The position numbers and the translations under genes were made by a program. From the NCBI RefSeq assembly GCF_002238335.1, contig NZ_CP022347.1, positions 434,001 to 498,000 on the forward strand: DNA of 64,000 nt, read 5' to 3'. The notes under the pieces are model-generated. The model saw nothing but the letters and a program-made list of their open reading frames with translations. It searched no databases and was not told the DNA's origin. The first letter of the stretch is position 1; every line of letters starts with the position of its first letter. The DNA is from Campylobacter avium LMG 24591. Its GTDB lineage: Bacteria; Campylobacterota; Campylobacteria; Campylobacterales; Campylobacteraceae. This document shows, piece after piece, positions 26,741 to 33,859 of this stretch.

Positions 26741-26766
26741 ATGGTAAACTTACCATAACTTATAAT
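26741..26766 (+). promoter_or_regulatory. ppk2 promoter with operator-like inverted repeat
   Basis: TATAAT at 26761-26766 lies 17 bases before the ppk2 start, whose ribosome-binding site is AAGGAG. Immediately upstream, ATGGTAA (26741-26747) and TTACCAT (26750-26756) form a perfect inverted repeat with a two-base centre, occupying the -35/spacer region. A dimeric repressor bound there would block transcription. No regulator is encoded alongside. Confidence 0.6.
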
Positions 26767-26782
26767 TTTTAAAGGAGCTTTT

Positions 26783-27691
26783 ATGAGCAATACGGTGTTT
26801 TCTAAGGAAAAAGAGATTTTAAAGCCACAAAAAAATGACAAAGTTAAGAAAAAAGATAAAAAAGATGATAACAACTATGTCAGCGTAAGGGTTAAAAAAA
26901 GCACCATAAGATATGAAAAAGAGCTTAGAAAGCTTCAAATAGAACTTTTAAAATTTCAAAATTTCGTGAAAGAAAAGGGACTTAAGGTGCTCATCTTAAC
27001 AGAGGGAAGAGACGCTGCTGGCAAAGGCGGCTCTATAAAAAGACTAACCGAGCATTTAAATCCTAGAGGCTGTAGGGTAGTAGCTCTTGAAAAGCCAAGT
27101 GAGGTGGAGAAAACTCAGTGGTATTTTCAAAGATATGTCTCTCATTTACCTGCTGCTGGCGAGATAGTTATCTTTGATAGATCTTGGTATAACAGGGCTG
27201 GAGTTGAGCCTGTTATGGGTTTTTGCACCCAAGATGAGCACAAGAAATTCCTAAAAGAAGTGCCTTTATTTGAGGAAATGTTGGTAAATAGCGGCATTTT
27301 GATGTTTAAATTTTATTTTTCAGTTTCAAAAGAGGAACAAAAAAAGAGATTTGAAAGTAGAAAAACCGACCCTTTAAAGCAGTATAAACTCTCTCCTGTT
27401 GATGAAAAGTCTCAAAAACTTTGGGATAAATACACCATAGCAAAGTATTCTATGCTTTTAGCTTCAAACACTCCTTTGTGCCCCTGGACCATTATTGGTT
27501 CAGACAATAAGAAAAAAGCTAGATTAAATGTATTTAGATACATACTAAACAATGTTGAGTACAAGGGCAAAAGCAAGGACATAAAAGAGCCTGATAATGA
27601 CCTTGTTAGAAGCGGTGAAGAGGAAATCAAAAAAATGGAGACGAATCTTTCAAAAAGTGATGAAAAATTTGAATATATGGATAAAAAATGA
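26783..27691 (+). CDS. ppk2: Polyphosphate kinase 2
   Basis: PPK2 uses polyphosphate to make nucleoside triphosphates, preferring GTP in C. jejuni. The 302-residue protein has Walker A GRDAAGKGGSIKRL (about residues 76-89), the Walker B-like VIFDRSWYNRAGVEPVMGF, and the lid KRFESRKTDPLKQYKLSPVD. A 45-residue Lys/Asp-rich N-terminal extension and a charged C-terminal tail flank the core. It is followed 12 bases later by the M20 amidohydrolase, the same pair as Cj0604-Cj0605. Confidence 0.95.
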   Translation: MSNTVFSKEKEILKPQKNDKVKKKDKKDDNNYVSVRVKKSTIRYEKELRKLQIELLKFQNFVKEKGLKVLILTEGRDAAGKGGSIKRLTEHLNPRGCRVVALEKPSEVEKTQWYFQRYVSHLPAAGEIVIFDRSWYNRAGVEPVMGFCTQDEHKKFLKEVPLFEEMLVNSGILMFKFYFSVSKEEQKKRFESRKTDPLKQYKLSPVDEKSQKLWDKYTIAKYSMLLASNTPLCPWTIIGSDNKKKARLNVFRYILNNVEYKGKSKDIKEPDNDLVRSGEEEIKKMETNLSKSDEKFEYMDKK

Positions 27692-27703
27692 GGAGAAAAG
27701 AAA

Positions 27704-28888
27704 ATGTTAGAAAAGGTAAAAAGATTATGTGATAAGTATTATGATGAAATGGCTGCTTTTAGGGAGCACTTGCACCAATACCCAGAGCTTTCTTTTGAAG
27801 AATTTGAAACTGCTAAAAAAGTTTGTGCCTTTCTTGATAAGTATAAAATTCCTTATAAAAAAGATATAGCCAAGACTGGTATTTTGGCGATTATAGAGGG
27901 TAAAAAATCTACTAGTAAAAAATGTGTTCTTTTAAGGGCTGATATGGATGCTTTACCTGTTGAAGAGGATACAAATTTGCCTTACTCTTCCAAGGTAAAA
28001 GGAAAAATGCACGCTTGCGGACATGATGGACATACTTCCGGACTTTTGGGAGCGGCACTTATATTAAATGAGCTAAAGGATGAGTTTAGTGGCACCGTTA
28101 AGATTATGTTTCAACCAGCTGAGGAAAATGGTGGCGGTGCAAAGCCTATGATAGATGAGGGAATTTTAGAAAATCCTAAGGTGGATGCTGTTTTTGGTTG
28201 TCATCTTTGGGGACCTATGCTTGAAAACACAGCTCAAATCGTAAGTGGGGAAATGATGGCTGGAGTTGATGTCTTTGACTTAGAATTTATAGGCAAGGGC
28301 GGACACGGAGCACATCCACATACTACTATAGACGCCTTGCTTATGGGAGCTAGGTTTGTAAATAACATTCAGGCTGTGGTTTCAAGACGCATAAAACCTG
28401 TTGAGGCAGGAGTTATCACGGTTGGTAGGATAGAGGCTGGAACTACTTATAATATCATCCCTGAAAGGTCTAAACTCCAAGGCACAGTGCGTTTTTTAAA
28501 CGATGAAACGCAAAGCATTTTGCAAAAAAGCATAGAAGATACTGCTAAGGCTGTGGCACTTGAGTTTGGGGGTGATTATGAGCTTAAGTATAAAAGAGAG
28601 TATCCGCCTTTAATAAACGATGAAGCTATGGCCATAGTGGCTAGAAAAGCCTTTGCTAAGGTTTTAGGAGAGCAAAATTTAATAAACAATGCAAAGCCTG
28701 ATATGGGTGCTGAGGACTTTGCTTTTTTAACAAGGGCTAGGCAAGGTGCTTATGTCTTTGTTGGAATTTCAAAGGATTTAAACAATCCTGCACTACATCA
28801 TAGTCCTCATTTTAGCTGGGACACAAAAAATATAAAGAATTTAATGCAAGGCGATGCGATGATGGCACTTGAGTTTTTAAACTCTTAA
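27704..28888 (+). CDS. M20D-family amidohydrolase (HipO-like)
   Basis: A 394-residue zinc peptidase-family enzyme cleaving N-acyl amino acids. Metal ligands and catalytic residues are in MHACGHDGHTSGLLGAAL, FQPAEENGGGAKPMIDEG, FGCHLWGPM, GAHPHTTIDAL and HHSPHFSWDT. It corresponds to C. jejuni Cj0605 by neighbourhood; it is a paralogue of hippuricase (HipO, Cj0985c), and activity on hippurate cannot be assumed. A strong terminator follows. Confidence 0.9.
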   Translation: MLEKVKRLCDKYYDEMAAFREHLHQYPELSFEEFETAKKVCAFLDKYKIPYKKDIAKTGILAIIEGKKSTSKKCVLLRADMDALPVEEDTNLPYSSKVKGKMHACGHDGHTSGLLGAALILNELKDEFSGTVKIMFQPAEENGGGAKPMIDEGILENPKVDAVFGCHLWGPMLENTAQIVSGEMMAGVDVFDLEFIGKGGHGAHPHTTIDALLMGARFVNNIQAVVSRRIKPVEAGVITVGRIEAGTTYNIIPERSKLQGTVRFLNDETQSILQKSIEDTAKAVALEFGGDYELKYKREYPPLINDEAMAIVARKAFAKVLGEQNLINNAKPDMGAEDFAFLTRARQGAYVFVGISKDLNNPALHHSPHFSWDTKNIKNLMQGDAMMALEFLNS

Positions 28889-28893
28889 CTTTT

Positions 28894-28915
28894 GGTGGCT
28901 TTAAGCCACCTTTTT
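28894..28915 (+). terminator. Rho-independent terminator after the amidohydrolase
   Basis: GGTGGCT (28894-28900), loop TTA, AGCCACC (28904-28910), then TTTTT (28911-28915). The stem is a perfect seven pairs, mostly GC, with the T tract on the plus strand, ending the ppk2-amidohydrolase unit. The convergent A3 gene ends 16 bases beyond. Confidence 0.88.
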
Positions 28916-28930
28916 AAATGCGACAAATCC

Positions 28931-29734
28931 TTACAAACTTTGCAGCAAAAGAGATAAAGAAAAGTTTTCAATGCTTTGCTTTTCTTTAGTAAATCTTTCC
29001 TTTAAAGCAAGTTTTTCTATGTCAAAGTCAATATCTTTTAAAGTTTTCAGCTCGCTTTCTTGAATTTTACTTTCTTTACTTGTGCTTTCTTGATTTTCTT
29101 TATAAAGCTCTTTTATAAGCTCTATGAGCTCATCCTCTTCCTCATTTTCAAAAGGTTTGTTTAGGAATTCTTTTATAGCAGCACTTATGTCTATACTACT
29201 TGTAGCACCTTCACCGATAAGTGTTTCGTATTTAGGAATAACAGGCTCTTCATTGAAAAGTTCTTTGTATATGTCTTTTAGAGCATTTATAGTATCTTGC
29301 TTTTGCATTTCATGTTCTGCCTTGCTTTTATTGGGCGGAGTATAATCATAACGATCACTTTGAATGATTGAAATTCTATTGATAATATCTTGTTTTAAGT
29401 CATCAGTGCTTTTATAATTTTCCCTACTTTTTTCTATAGAAGGCCACACATCATTATCACCTGATCCATATTTATCAATAGCCACTTGAATAGCTGATAC
29501 CATACTTAAAAACCACACACCAGTACCTCTTTCATGACCCAATTCCCCTATATATTTAAACATAAGATATTCATCTAAATCAGAGCCATTTTTTATATCT
29601 TCTGCCTTAATACCACTTGTCTTAGTTTCATTTTCTAAAACAGTATCAAAGCTTTGTTCGCTTTCTTTTGTGGCTTTAGCTGAGTTTAACTCAGCTAAAT
29701 TTTGTGTGTAGATACTTGCATTGTCTATTTTCAT
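28931..29734 (-). CDS. A3: tandem-paralogue protein of unknown function
   Basis: A 267-residue soluble protein without Sec signal. Residues 1-49 (MKIDNASIYTQNL..., with QSFDTVLENE) and 151-267 (LKDIYKELFNEEPVIPKYE, SIDISAAIKEFLNKPFENEEEDELIELIKELY, ENFSLSLLLQSL at the end) are almost the same as in A2, while residues 50-150 differ apart from an I-x-Q-S-D stretch. The Asn/Ser/Thr-rich N terminus resembles export signals of flagellar type III substrates, but that is inference. Good AAGGA ribosome-binding site; 12 bases after the B vestige stop, last gene of the unit. I recognise no family. Confidence 0.75.
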   Translation of the reverse strand: MKIDNASIYTQNLAELNSAKATKESEQSFDTVLENETKTSGIKAEDIKNGSDLDEYLMFKYIGELGHERGTGVWFLSMVSAIQVAIDKYGSGDNDVWPSIEKSRENYKSTDDLKQDIINRISIIQSDRYDYTPPNKSKAEHEMQKQDTINALKDIYKELFNEEPVIPKYETLIGEGATSSIDISAAIKEFLNKPFENEEEDELIELIKELYKENQESTSKESKIQESELKTLKDIDFDIEKLALKERFTKEKQSIENFSLSLLLQSL

Positions 29735-29746
29735 AGCAAATCCTTT

Positions 29747-29827
29747 TTAGTATTTGCTATTAAATTTTAAATTTAAAGCCTTAGTAAAGGCACTTAGTGC
29801 AACTGTTAGAAAAAATTTCTTTTTCAT
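29747..29827 (-). pseudogene. Vestige of a second B gene (signal-peptide part only)
   Basis: A 26-codon frame with AAGGAG ribosome-binding site encodes MKKKFFLTVALSA followed by FTKALNLKFNSKY and a stop. The first 13 residues and the leader DNA (29799-29836) match B1 (MKNKFFLTVALSA, 31304-31340) nearly base for base; the rest of B is missing. It sits between A2 and A3 just where B sits between A1 and A2, so it is best read as a deleted B copy left by tandem duplication. It might still be translated as a leader coupled to A3, since its stop is within 12 bases of the A3 start. Confidence 0.8.
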
Positions 29828-29881
29828 CTTTACTCCTTTAATTTTTTTATACTCTCTTACTTATTTTTGAACCTACACCGC

Positions 29882-30733
29882 TTACAAACTTTGCAGCAAA
29901 AGAGATAAAGAAAAGTTTTCAATGCTTTGTTTTTCTTTAGTAAATCTTTCCTTTAAAGCAAGTTTTTCTATGTCAAAGCTTTCTTTTAGTCCAATATCTT
30001 GTAAAGTTTTCAGCTCGCTTTCTTGAATTTTACTTTCTTGCTTTTCTTTATATTTGTAAAGTTCTTTTATAAGCTCTATGAGTTCATCCTCTTCCTCATT
30101 TTCAAAGGGCTTATTTAGGAATTCTTTTATGGCAGCACTTATGTCTATGCCACTTCCAGCACCCTCACCGACAAGTGTTTCAAATTTAGGAACAACAGGC
30201 TCTTCATTGAAAAGCTCTTTGTATATGTCTTTTAAGAAATCTGCTCCCTCCTGCTTTCTAGCCTTAAATTCCTCATAGCTTTCTTTACTTGGAAGCCAAG
30301 CAAGACCTATATCACTTTGAAGTAAGGATATAGTGTTTATAAGCTCTTGTTTTATCTCATCAGTATTTCCATAGCTTGACGCTTCCTGCCAAAGATCAGG
30401 TCTACTGAAAAAATAGCCAAAATCTTCTTGTGAGCCATTTGGATTTTGCTGATTGATTAGAAGTATTCTAGATACAAAGGAAGCTGCAGTAATTAAAAAG
30501 TGTTTTTTAGCAGCCTCTTCATTAGCAAATGTTTGTCCTAATTTTTCTTGTTGTCTATCTCCAATATAAGTATATAAATCAGACCAATCTTTTATATCCT
30601 CTGCTTTAATGCCACTTGTCTTAATTTCATTTTCTAAAACAGTATCAAAGCTTTGTTCGCTTTCTTTTATGTCTTTAGCTGAGTTTGACCCAGCTAAATT
30701 TTGTGTATAGATACTTGCATTGTCTACTTTCAT
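29882..30733 (-). CDS. A2: tandem-paralogue protein of unknown function
   Basis: A 283-residue paralogue of A3 with a different centre (residues about 50-165, including FANEEAAKKHFLITAASFVSRILLI and the shared LLQSD). The C-terminal part (FLKDIYKELFNEEPVVPKFE to SLSLLLQSL) and N-terminal 49 residues are nearly identical to A3. No signal peptide, no membrane helix; acidic middle-to-end segment FENEEEDELIELIKELY. It starts nine bases after B1, with AAGG overlapping the B1 end, so it should be transcribed from the B1 sigma-54 promoter. Family unknown to me. Confidence 0.75.
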   Translation of the reverse strand: MKVDNASIYTQNLAGSNSAKDIKESEQSFDTVLENEIKTSGIKAEDIKDWSDLYTYIGDRQQEKLGQTFANEEAAKKHFLITAASFVSRILLINQQNPNGSQEDFGYFFSRPDLWQEASSYGNTDEIKQELINTISLLQSDIGLAWLPSKESYEEFKARKQEGADFLKDIYKELFNEEPVVPKFETLVGEGAGSGIDISAAIKEFLNKPFENEEEDELIELIKELYKYKEKQESKIQESELKTLQDIGLKESFDIEKLALKERFTKEKQSIENFSLSLLLQSL

Positions 30734-30742
30734 AGCAAAGCC

Positions 30743-31333
30743 CTACCTTATGTTTATATAAGTTTGCATAGTTGGACCAGGATTCATAGACCTTGCTGTG
30801 TATAAAAACTGTCCTCCCGGACTTTTGCCTGATAAATCCCAAGATATGAGCCAACCATCTACAATTCTATCTCCATTAAAATCTATTGGTATGTTATCTA
30901 CATAATTAAGAATAAAACCTGGACCACCATAACTAGCAAAATCACTAGAAATTCCACCATATCCCTTTACAACTGTGGATACATACATGGTTGAACCACC
31001 GTGATTTCTGTTTGTTTGAGTTTGTCCTGGGGCTATTAACTCTTCTCCGCCTTTTTCAGAAGCTACAAGCCAAATACCAACACCACTTACAGGCGGGGCA
31101 GGAGCTCTAGGATTTTGCTTATCCTTTTCAAAGAGTTCTTTTATCTGTGTCAAGCTTTTATCATACTTCCCGTTTAAAAAACCTTCTTTTAAAGGTGAAT
31201 CAGGATTTACATACATATCCAGCCCAGCTCTACTTATTTTTTCCTTACCCTCAGTAGGGTCTACATCCTTAGCATTAAGAAATACTAAACACAAGGCACT
31301 TAGTGCAACTGTTAGAAAAAATTTATTTTTCAT
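30743..31333 (-). CDS. B1: small secreted protein of unknown function
   Basis: A 196-residue protein with a clear Sec signal (FFLTVALSALCLVFLNA, cleavage after residue 21). The mature part has a charged helical stretch (residues about 25-70), a Pro-rich linker NPRAPAPPVSG, then a Gly-rich domain (SGVGIWLVASEKGGEELIAP, NHGGSTMYVSTVVKGYGG). Residues 151-159 (DFNGDRIVD) fit a DxNxDxxxD calcium-binding loop. The GGxE...HGG...DxNGDxxxDGW pattern recalls the DUF4879/YolA small secreted family; I hold that loosely. A sigma-54 promoter lies 45-70 bases upstream; A2 follows directly. Confidence 0.75.
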   Translation of the reverse strand: MKNKFFLTVALSALCLVFLNAKDVDPTEGKEKISRAGLDMYVNPDSPLKEGFLNGKYDKSLTQIKELFEKDKQNPRAPAPPVSGVGIWLVASEKGGEELIAPGQTQTNRNHGGSTMYVSTVVKGYGGISSDFASYGGPGFILNYVDNIPIDFNGDRIVDGWLISWDLSGKSPGGQFLYTARSMNPGPTMQTYINIR

Positions 31334-31387
31334 ACTTACTCCTTAAAATGAATTTTTCTAACCTTCTTTACTATTGCATAAAATTAC

Positions 31388-31405
31388 AAGCAAAAAATAT
31401 TCCAT
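31388..31405 (-). promoter_or_regulatory. Sigma-54 promoter of B1-A2-(B)-A3
   Basis: On the minus strand: GG at 31403-31402, ten bases, GC at 31391-31390, reading TGGAATATTTTTTGCTTG, which matches the GGAA-N-TTTGCTT core used by flagellar RpoN promoters in Campylobacter. The GC is 57 bases before the B1 ATG, giving a leader of about 45 bases. The site begins directly after the A1 stop codon. Confidence 0.8.
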
Positions 31406-32152
31406 TTATATTTTTTCAAGCAAGGCAGCTAAAGCCTCAGTATCTAGTCTTTCATAACTATTTATCATCTCTTTTATCTCTTGTATTTGAGTGTGAGTTA
31501 GACTGCTTTCGCCATTCATAAATTCAAAAGGATCTAAAGAAGACTTAGATTTTTCAAGAGATTTTACTAAAGAATCATCTCTTAAGCCACTTATATCAAG
31601 CCTTGACAAATCGTGTGAAAATTTAGGCACTACAGGTTCAACACCAAACATTTCCTTATAAACAGCCTTTAAGACATTTGCAGCGTCTTGCTTTTGAGCT
31701 CTGTATTGTTCCTTGCTTAGTGGAATTTCTCCTCTTATTCTTCTGCCTAATAAAACCTCATCGCTTTGTAAAAGAGAGGCTGCTTCTATGATAAGCTCTC
31801 CTAATTCTTCTTTGCTTTTATCTTTCATGATGTTTATACGTTCTTCTTCAGCATATTGTAAAAAACGTTCAGTATCATTTCTACCAGCTCTTTCATAAGC
31901 TTTTACAAGGTCTAAAACGCCTATAGCAGAGCCTATAGCCATATTTATACTACTTTTTTCATAGCTACTCATATCTAAATTTGAGACTATATATGCTGTG
32001 TAAGATTCTAAAGTGAGGGCATTTTTTACCTCACTTACATCTTTTATCTGTTTGTCTAAAACAGATTGAAAGCCTCTTTCATCATATAGCTCTTTTTTAG
32101 AACTTGTTTTTATGCTCTCTCCAGAGTAAAAATTTATATTTTTTACTTGCAT
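31406..32152 (-). CDS. A1: divergent member of the A paralogue family
   Basis: A 248-residue soluble protein, the most distant of the three A proteins. It keeps the short N-terminal pattern (MQVKNINFYS, FQSVLDKQIKDV), the LLQSD motif (residues 127-131), and EQYRAQKQDAANVLKAVYKEMFGVEPVVPKF (about 148-178), but lacks the acidic FENEEEDE region and has a different end (LDTEALAALLEKI). No signal peptide. A sigma-54 promoter lies 33-50 bases upstream. First gene of the array in transcription order; B1 follows with its own promoter. Confidence 0.75.
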   Translation of the reverse strand: MQVKNINFYSGESIKTSSKKELYDERGFQSVLDKQIKDVSEVKNALTLESYTAYIVSNLDMSSYEKSSINMAIGSAIGVLDLVKAYERAGRNDTERFLQYAEEERINIMKDKSKEELGELIIEAASLLQSDEVLLGRRIRGEIPLSKEQYRAQKQDAANVLKAVYKEMFGVEPVVPKFSHDLSRLDISGLRDDSLVKSLEKSKSSLDPFEFMNGESSLTHTQIQEIKEMINSYERLDTEALAALLEKI

Positions 32153-32184
32153 ATTAAACTCACTGTATATAATTTAAGATTTAC

Positions 32185-32202
32185 AAGCAAAAAATATTCC
32201 AT
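32185..32202 (-). promoter_or_regulatory. Sigma-54 promoter of A1
   Basis: GG at 32200-32199, ten bases, GC at 32188-32187 on the minus strand, the same TGGAATATTTTTTGCTTG core as before B1. The GC is 35 bases before the A1 ATG, predicting a leader of about 23 bases. The sequence from 32181 to 32205 is identical to 31384-31408. Confidence 0.82.
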
Positions 32203-32217
32203 TTAAGCACTAAATTT

Positions 32218-32241
32218 CTAAGGCTTTTTGCCTTAGTTTTT
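32218..32241 (+). terminator. Hairpin between ilvA and A1
   Basis: CTAAGGC (32218-32224), loop TTTTT, GCCTTAG (32230-32236), followed by TTTTT on the plus strand. It stands between the end of ilvA and the A1 sigma-54 promoter. On the minus strand, where ilvA would need it, the stem is present but the T tract is not, so termination of ilvA here is uncertain. Confidence 0.4.
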
Positions 32242-32266
32242 GTAAATGTAGTAAGATGGTTTGAGT

Positions 32267-33478
32267 TTATAGAATTTCGCTAAATTTATAAGCTTTTTCT
32301 TTAAGAATTTTTCTAAGCTCCTCTTGGTGTTCAAAGCCCTTTGTTTCAAGGGTTATGCTTATCATTGCATCTCCATAGTCAAGCTTTGTAGAAAATCTAT
32401 CGTAATCTATCTTTACAATGTTAGCATTAGCTTTTTTTAAGCTATCTGTTAAGTCTAGCAAAGCTCCAGGTTTGTCTATAAGCGTAACCATTATTTGCAT
32501 TTTTCTGTGAGCTTTGAAAAGCCCTTTTTCTATAATTATATTTAGCATTTGCACATCTATATTTCCGCCACTTAAGATGGCTGCTATCTTTGAATCTTTT
32601 TTAAATTTCATCTTTTTATGCAACAGTGCTGCTACAGAGGCAGCTCCTGCACCCTCAACGATTATTTTATGTTTTTCCAGCAAAAACAATACAGCTTCTG
32701 CTATTTCCTCATCATCTACTTGGACGAAATCATCAACGCATTCTAATATAATATCAAGATTTTTAGCATTCACGTCTCTAACAGCTATACCGTCGGCTAT
32801 CGTGCGGACAGACTTTGAATTTTTAATCTTTTTGTTTTTATAGCTTTCATACATTGCAGGAGCACCTTTTGCACTTACTCCCACTATCTTAATATCCGGA
32901 TTTATCTGTTTTGCAGCACTTGCTACACCGCTTATAAGCCCTCCGCCTCCAACTGGAACAAGCACAGCATCTAGGTCATTTATATCATCTAGCATTTCAA
33001 GCATAACAGTGCCTTGTCCGGCTATAACCAAATCATCTTCAAAAGGGTGTATAAAGCTCATATTATTTTTTCTTGCATATTTTATCGCAAAATCATAAGA
33101 CTCATCAAAATTATCTCCCTTTAATATCACTTCAGCACCTAAATTCTTAGTAGCACTTACCTTTAAAAGAGGAGTTGATTCAGGCATTACTATAGTGCTT
33201 TTTATGCCAAAATTTTTAGCACTTATGGCAACTCCTTGTGCGTGATTGCCCGCACTTGCTGCTATGACCCCATTTTTCTTTTGGCTTTCGCTTAAATTTG
33301 CTATTTTATTATACGCACCTCGTATCTTATACGCACCGGTTCTTTGCAAATTTTCATTTTTAAGGTAGATTTTTGCATTGCAAATATCACTTAAAAAATG
33401 AGAATGCGAAAGAGGAGTTTTAAGAGCAAAATCAGCTATTTTTTGTTTTGCTTGATAAATTTTATTTAGCTCTATCAT
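32267..33478 (-). CDS. ilvA: Threonine ammonia-lyase (threonine dehydratase)
   Basis: PLP enzyme making 2-oxobutanoate for isoleucine. The PLP lysine is in RTGAYKIRGAYN, the glycine loop in VPVGGGGLISGVASA, and a C-terminal ACT domain (MQIMVTLIDKPGALLDLTDSL) suggests regulation. I choose ATG 33478 (MIELNKIYQAKQKI), with AAAGG upstream and an ATGA overlap with the preceding gene, over the ATG at 33508 inside that gene. Matches Cj0828c. Confidence 0.93.
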   Translation of the reverse strand: MIELNKIYQAKQKIADFALKTPLSHSHFLSDICNAKIYLKNENLQRTGAYKIRGAYNKIANLSESQKKNGVIAASAGNHAQGVAISAKNFGIKSTIVMPESTPLLKVSATKNLGAEVILKGDNFDESYDFAIKYARKNNMSFIHPFEDDLVIAGQGTVMLEMLDDINDLDAVLVPVGGGGLISGVASAAKQINPDIKIVGVSAKGAPAMYESYKNKKIKNSKSVRTIADGIAVRDVNAKNLDIILECVDDFVQVDDEEIAEAVLFLLEKHKIIVEGAGAASVAALLHKKMKFKKDSKIAAILSGGNIDVQMLNIIIEKGLFKAHRKMQIMVTLIDKPGALLDLTDSLKKANANIVKIDYDRFSTKLDYGDAMISITLETKGFEHQEELRKILKEKAYKFSEIL

Positions 33479-33858
33479 TTTATCGCCTTTAGTTCTTGCA
33501 TTATGCACTTATCTTGCACGAAAGCTATGTTGTTTTCAAGGCATTTTGCCTTAACAGCTTCGTTTTTTATGCCAAGCTGTAGCCAAAATCTTTTAATGCC
33601 CTTTTTTAAGACGGTATCAAAAATTTCACTAGCAACTTCACCCTTTCTAAAGAGCACAAGCAAATCTATTTTTTCATTTACATCCTCAAGTGCTCTAAAC
33701 ACCTTTTCATTAAGTATAATATCCTCTTTTGGGTATATAGGTATAATTTTAAAGCCACTTTCTTGCAGATACTTAGCCACAATGTGCGAAGCCTTGCTTT
33801 TATCAGGGCTTAGTCCAAGTACTGCTATAGTTTTAACATCTTTCATAAAGTCTTTCAT
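33475..33858 (-). CDS. CoA-binding domain protein (YccU-like)
   Basis: A 127-residue Rossmann-fold protein: KTIAVLGLSPDKSKASHIVAKYLQ at the start, IPIYPKEDIILNEKVFRALEDV, DLLVLFRKGEVASEIFD and the late cysteine KCIMQE. The family binds CoA-type ligands in vitro but has no established role. It lies between trmA (one base gap) and ilvA (overlap), as in C. jejuni (Cj0829c). Confidence 0.85.
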   Translation of the reverse strand: MKDFMKDVKTIAVLGLSPDKSKASHIVAKYLQESGFKIIPIYPKEDIILNEKVFRALEDVNEKIDLLVLFRKGEVASEIFDTVLKKGIKRFWLQLGIKNEAVKAKCLENNIAFVQDKCIMQELKAIK

Positions 33859-33859
33859 C

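Noticed and set aside
28931-32152. Toxin-antitoxin or contact-dependent inhibition module
   Set aside because: The A proteins are too long and not toxin-like in any recognisable way, B has no known toxin motif, and sigma-54 control is unusual for such systems; kept only as a remote alternative.
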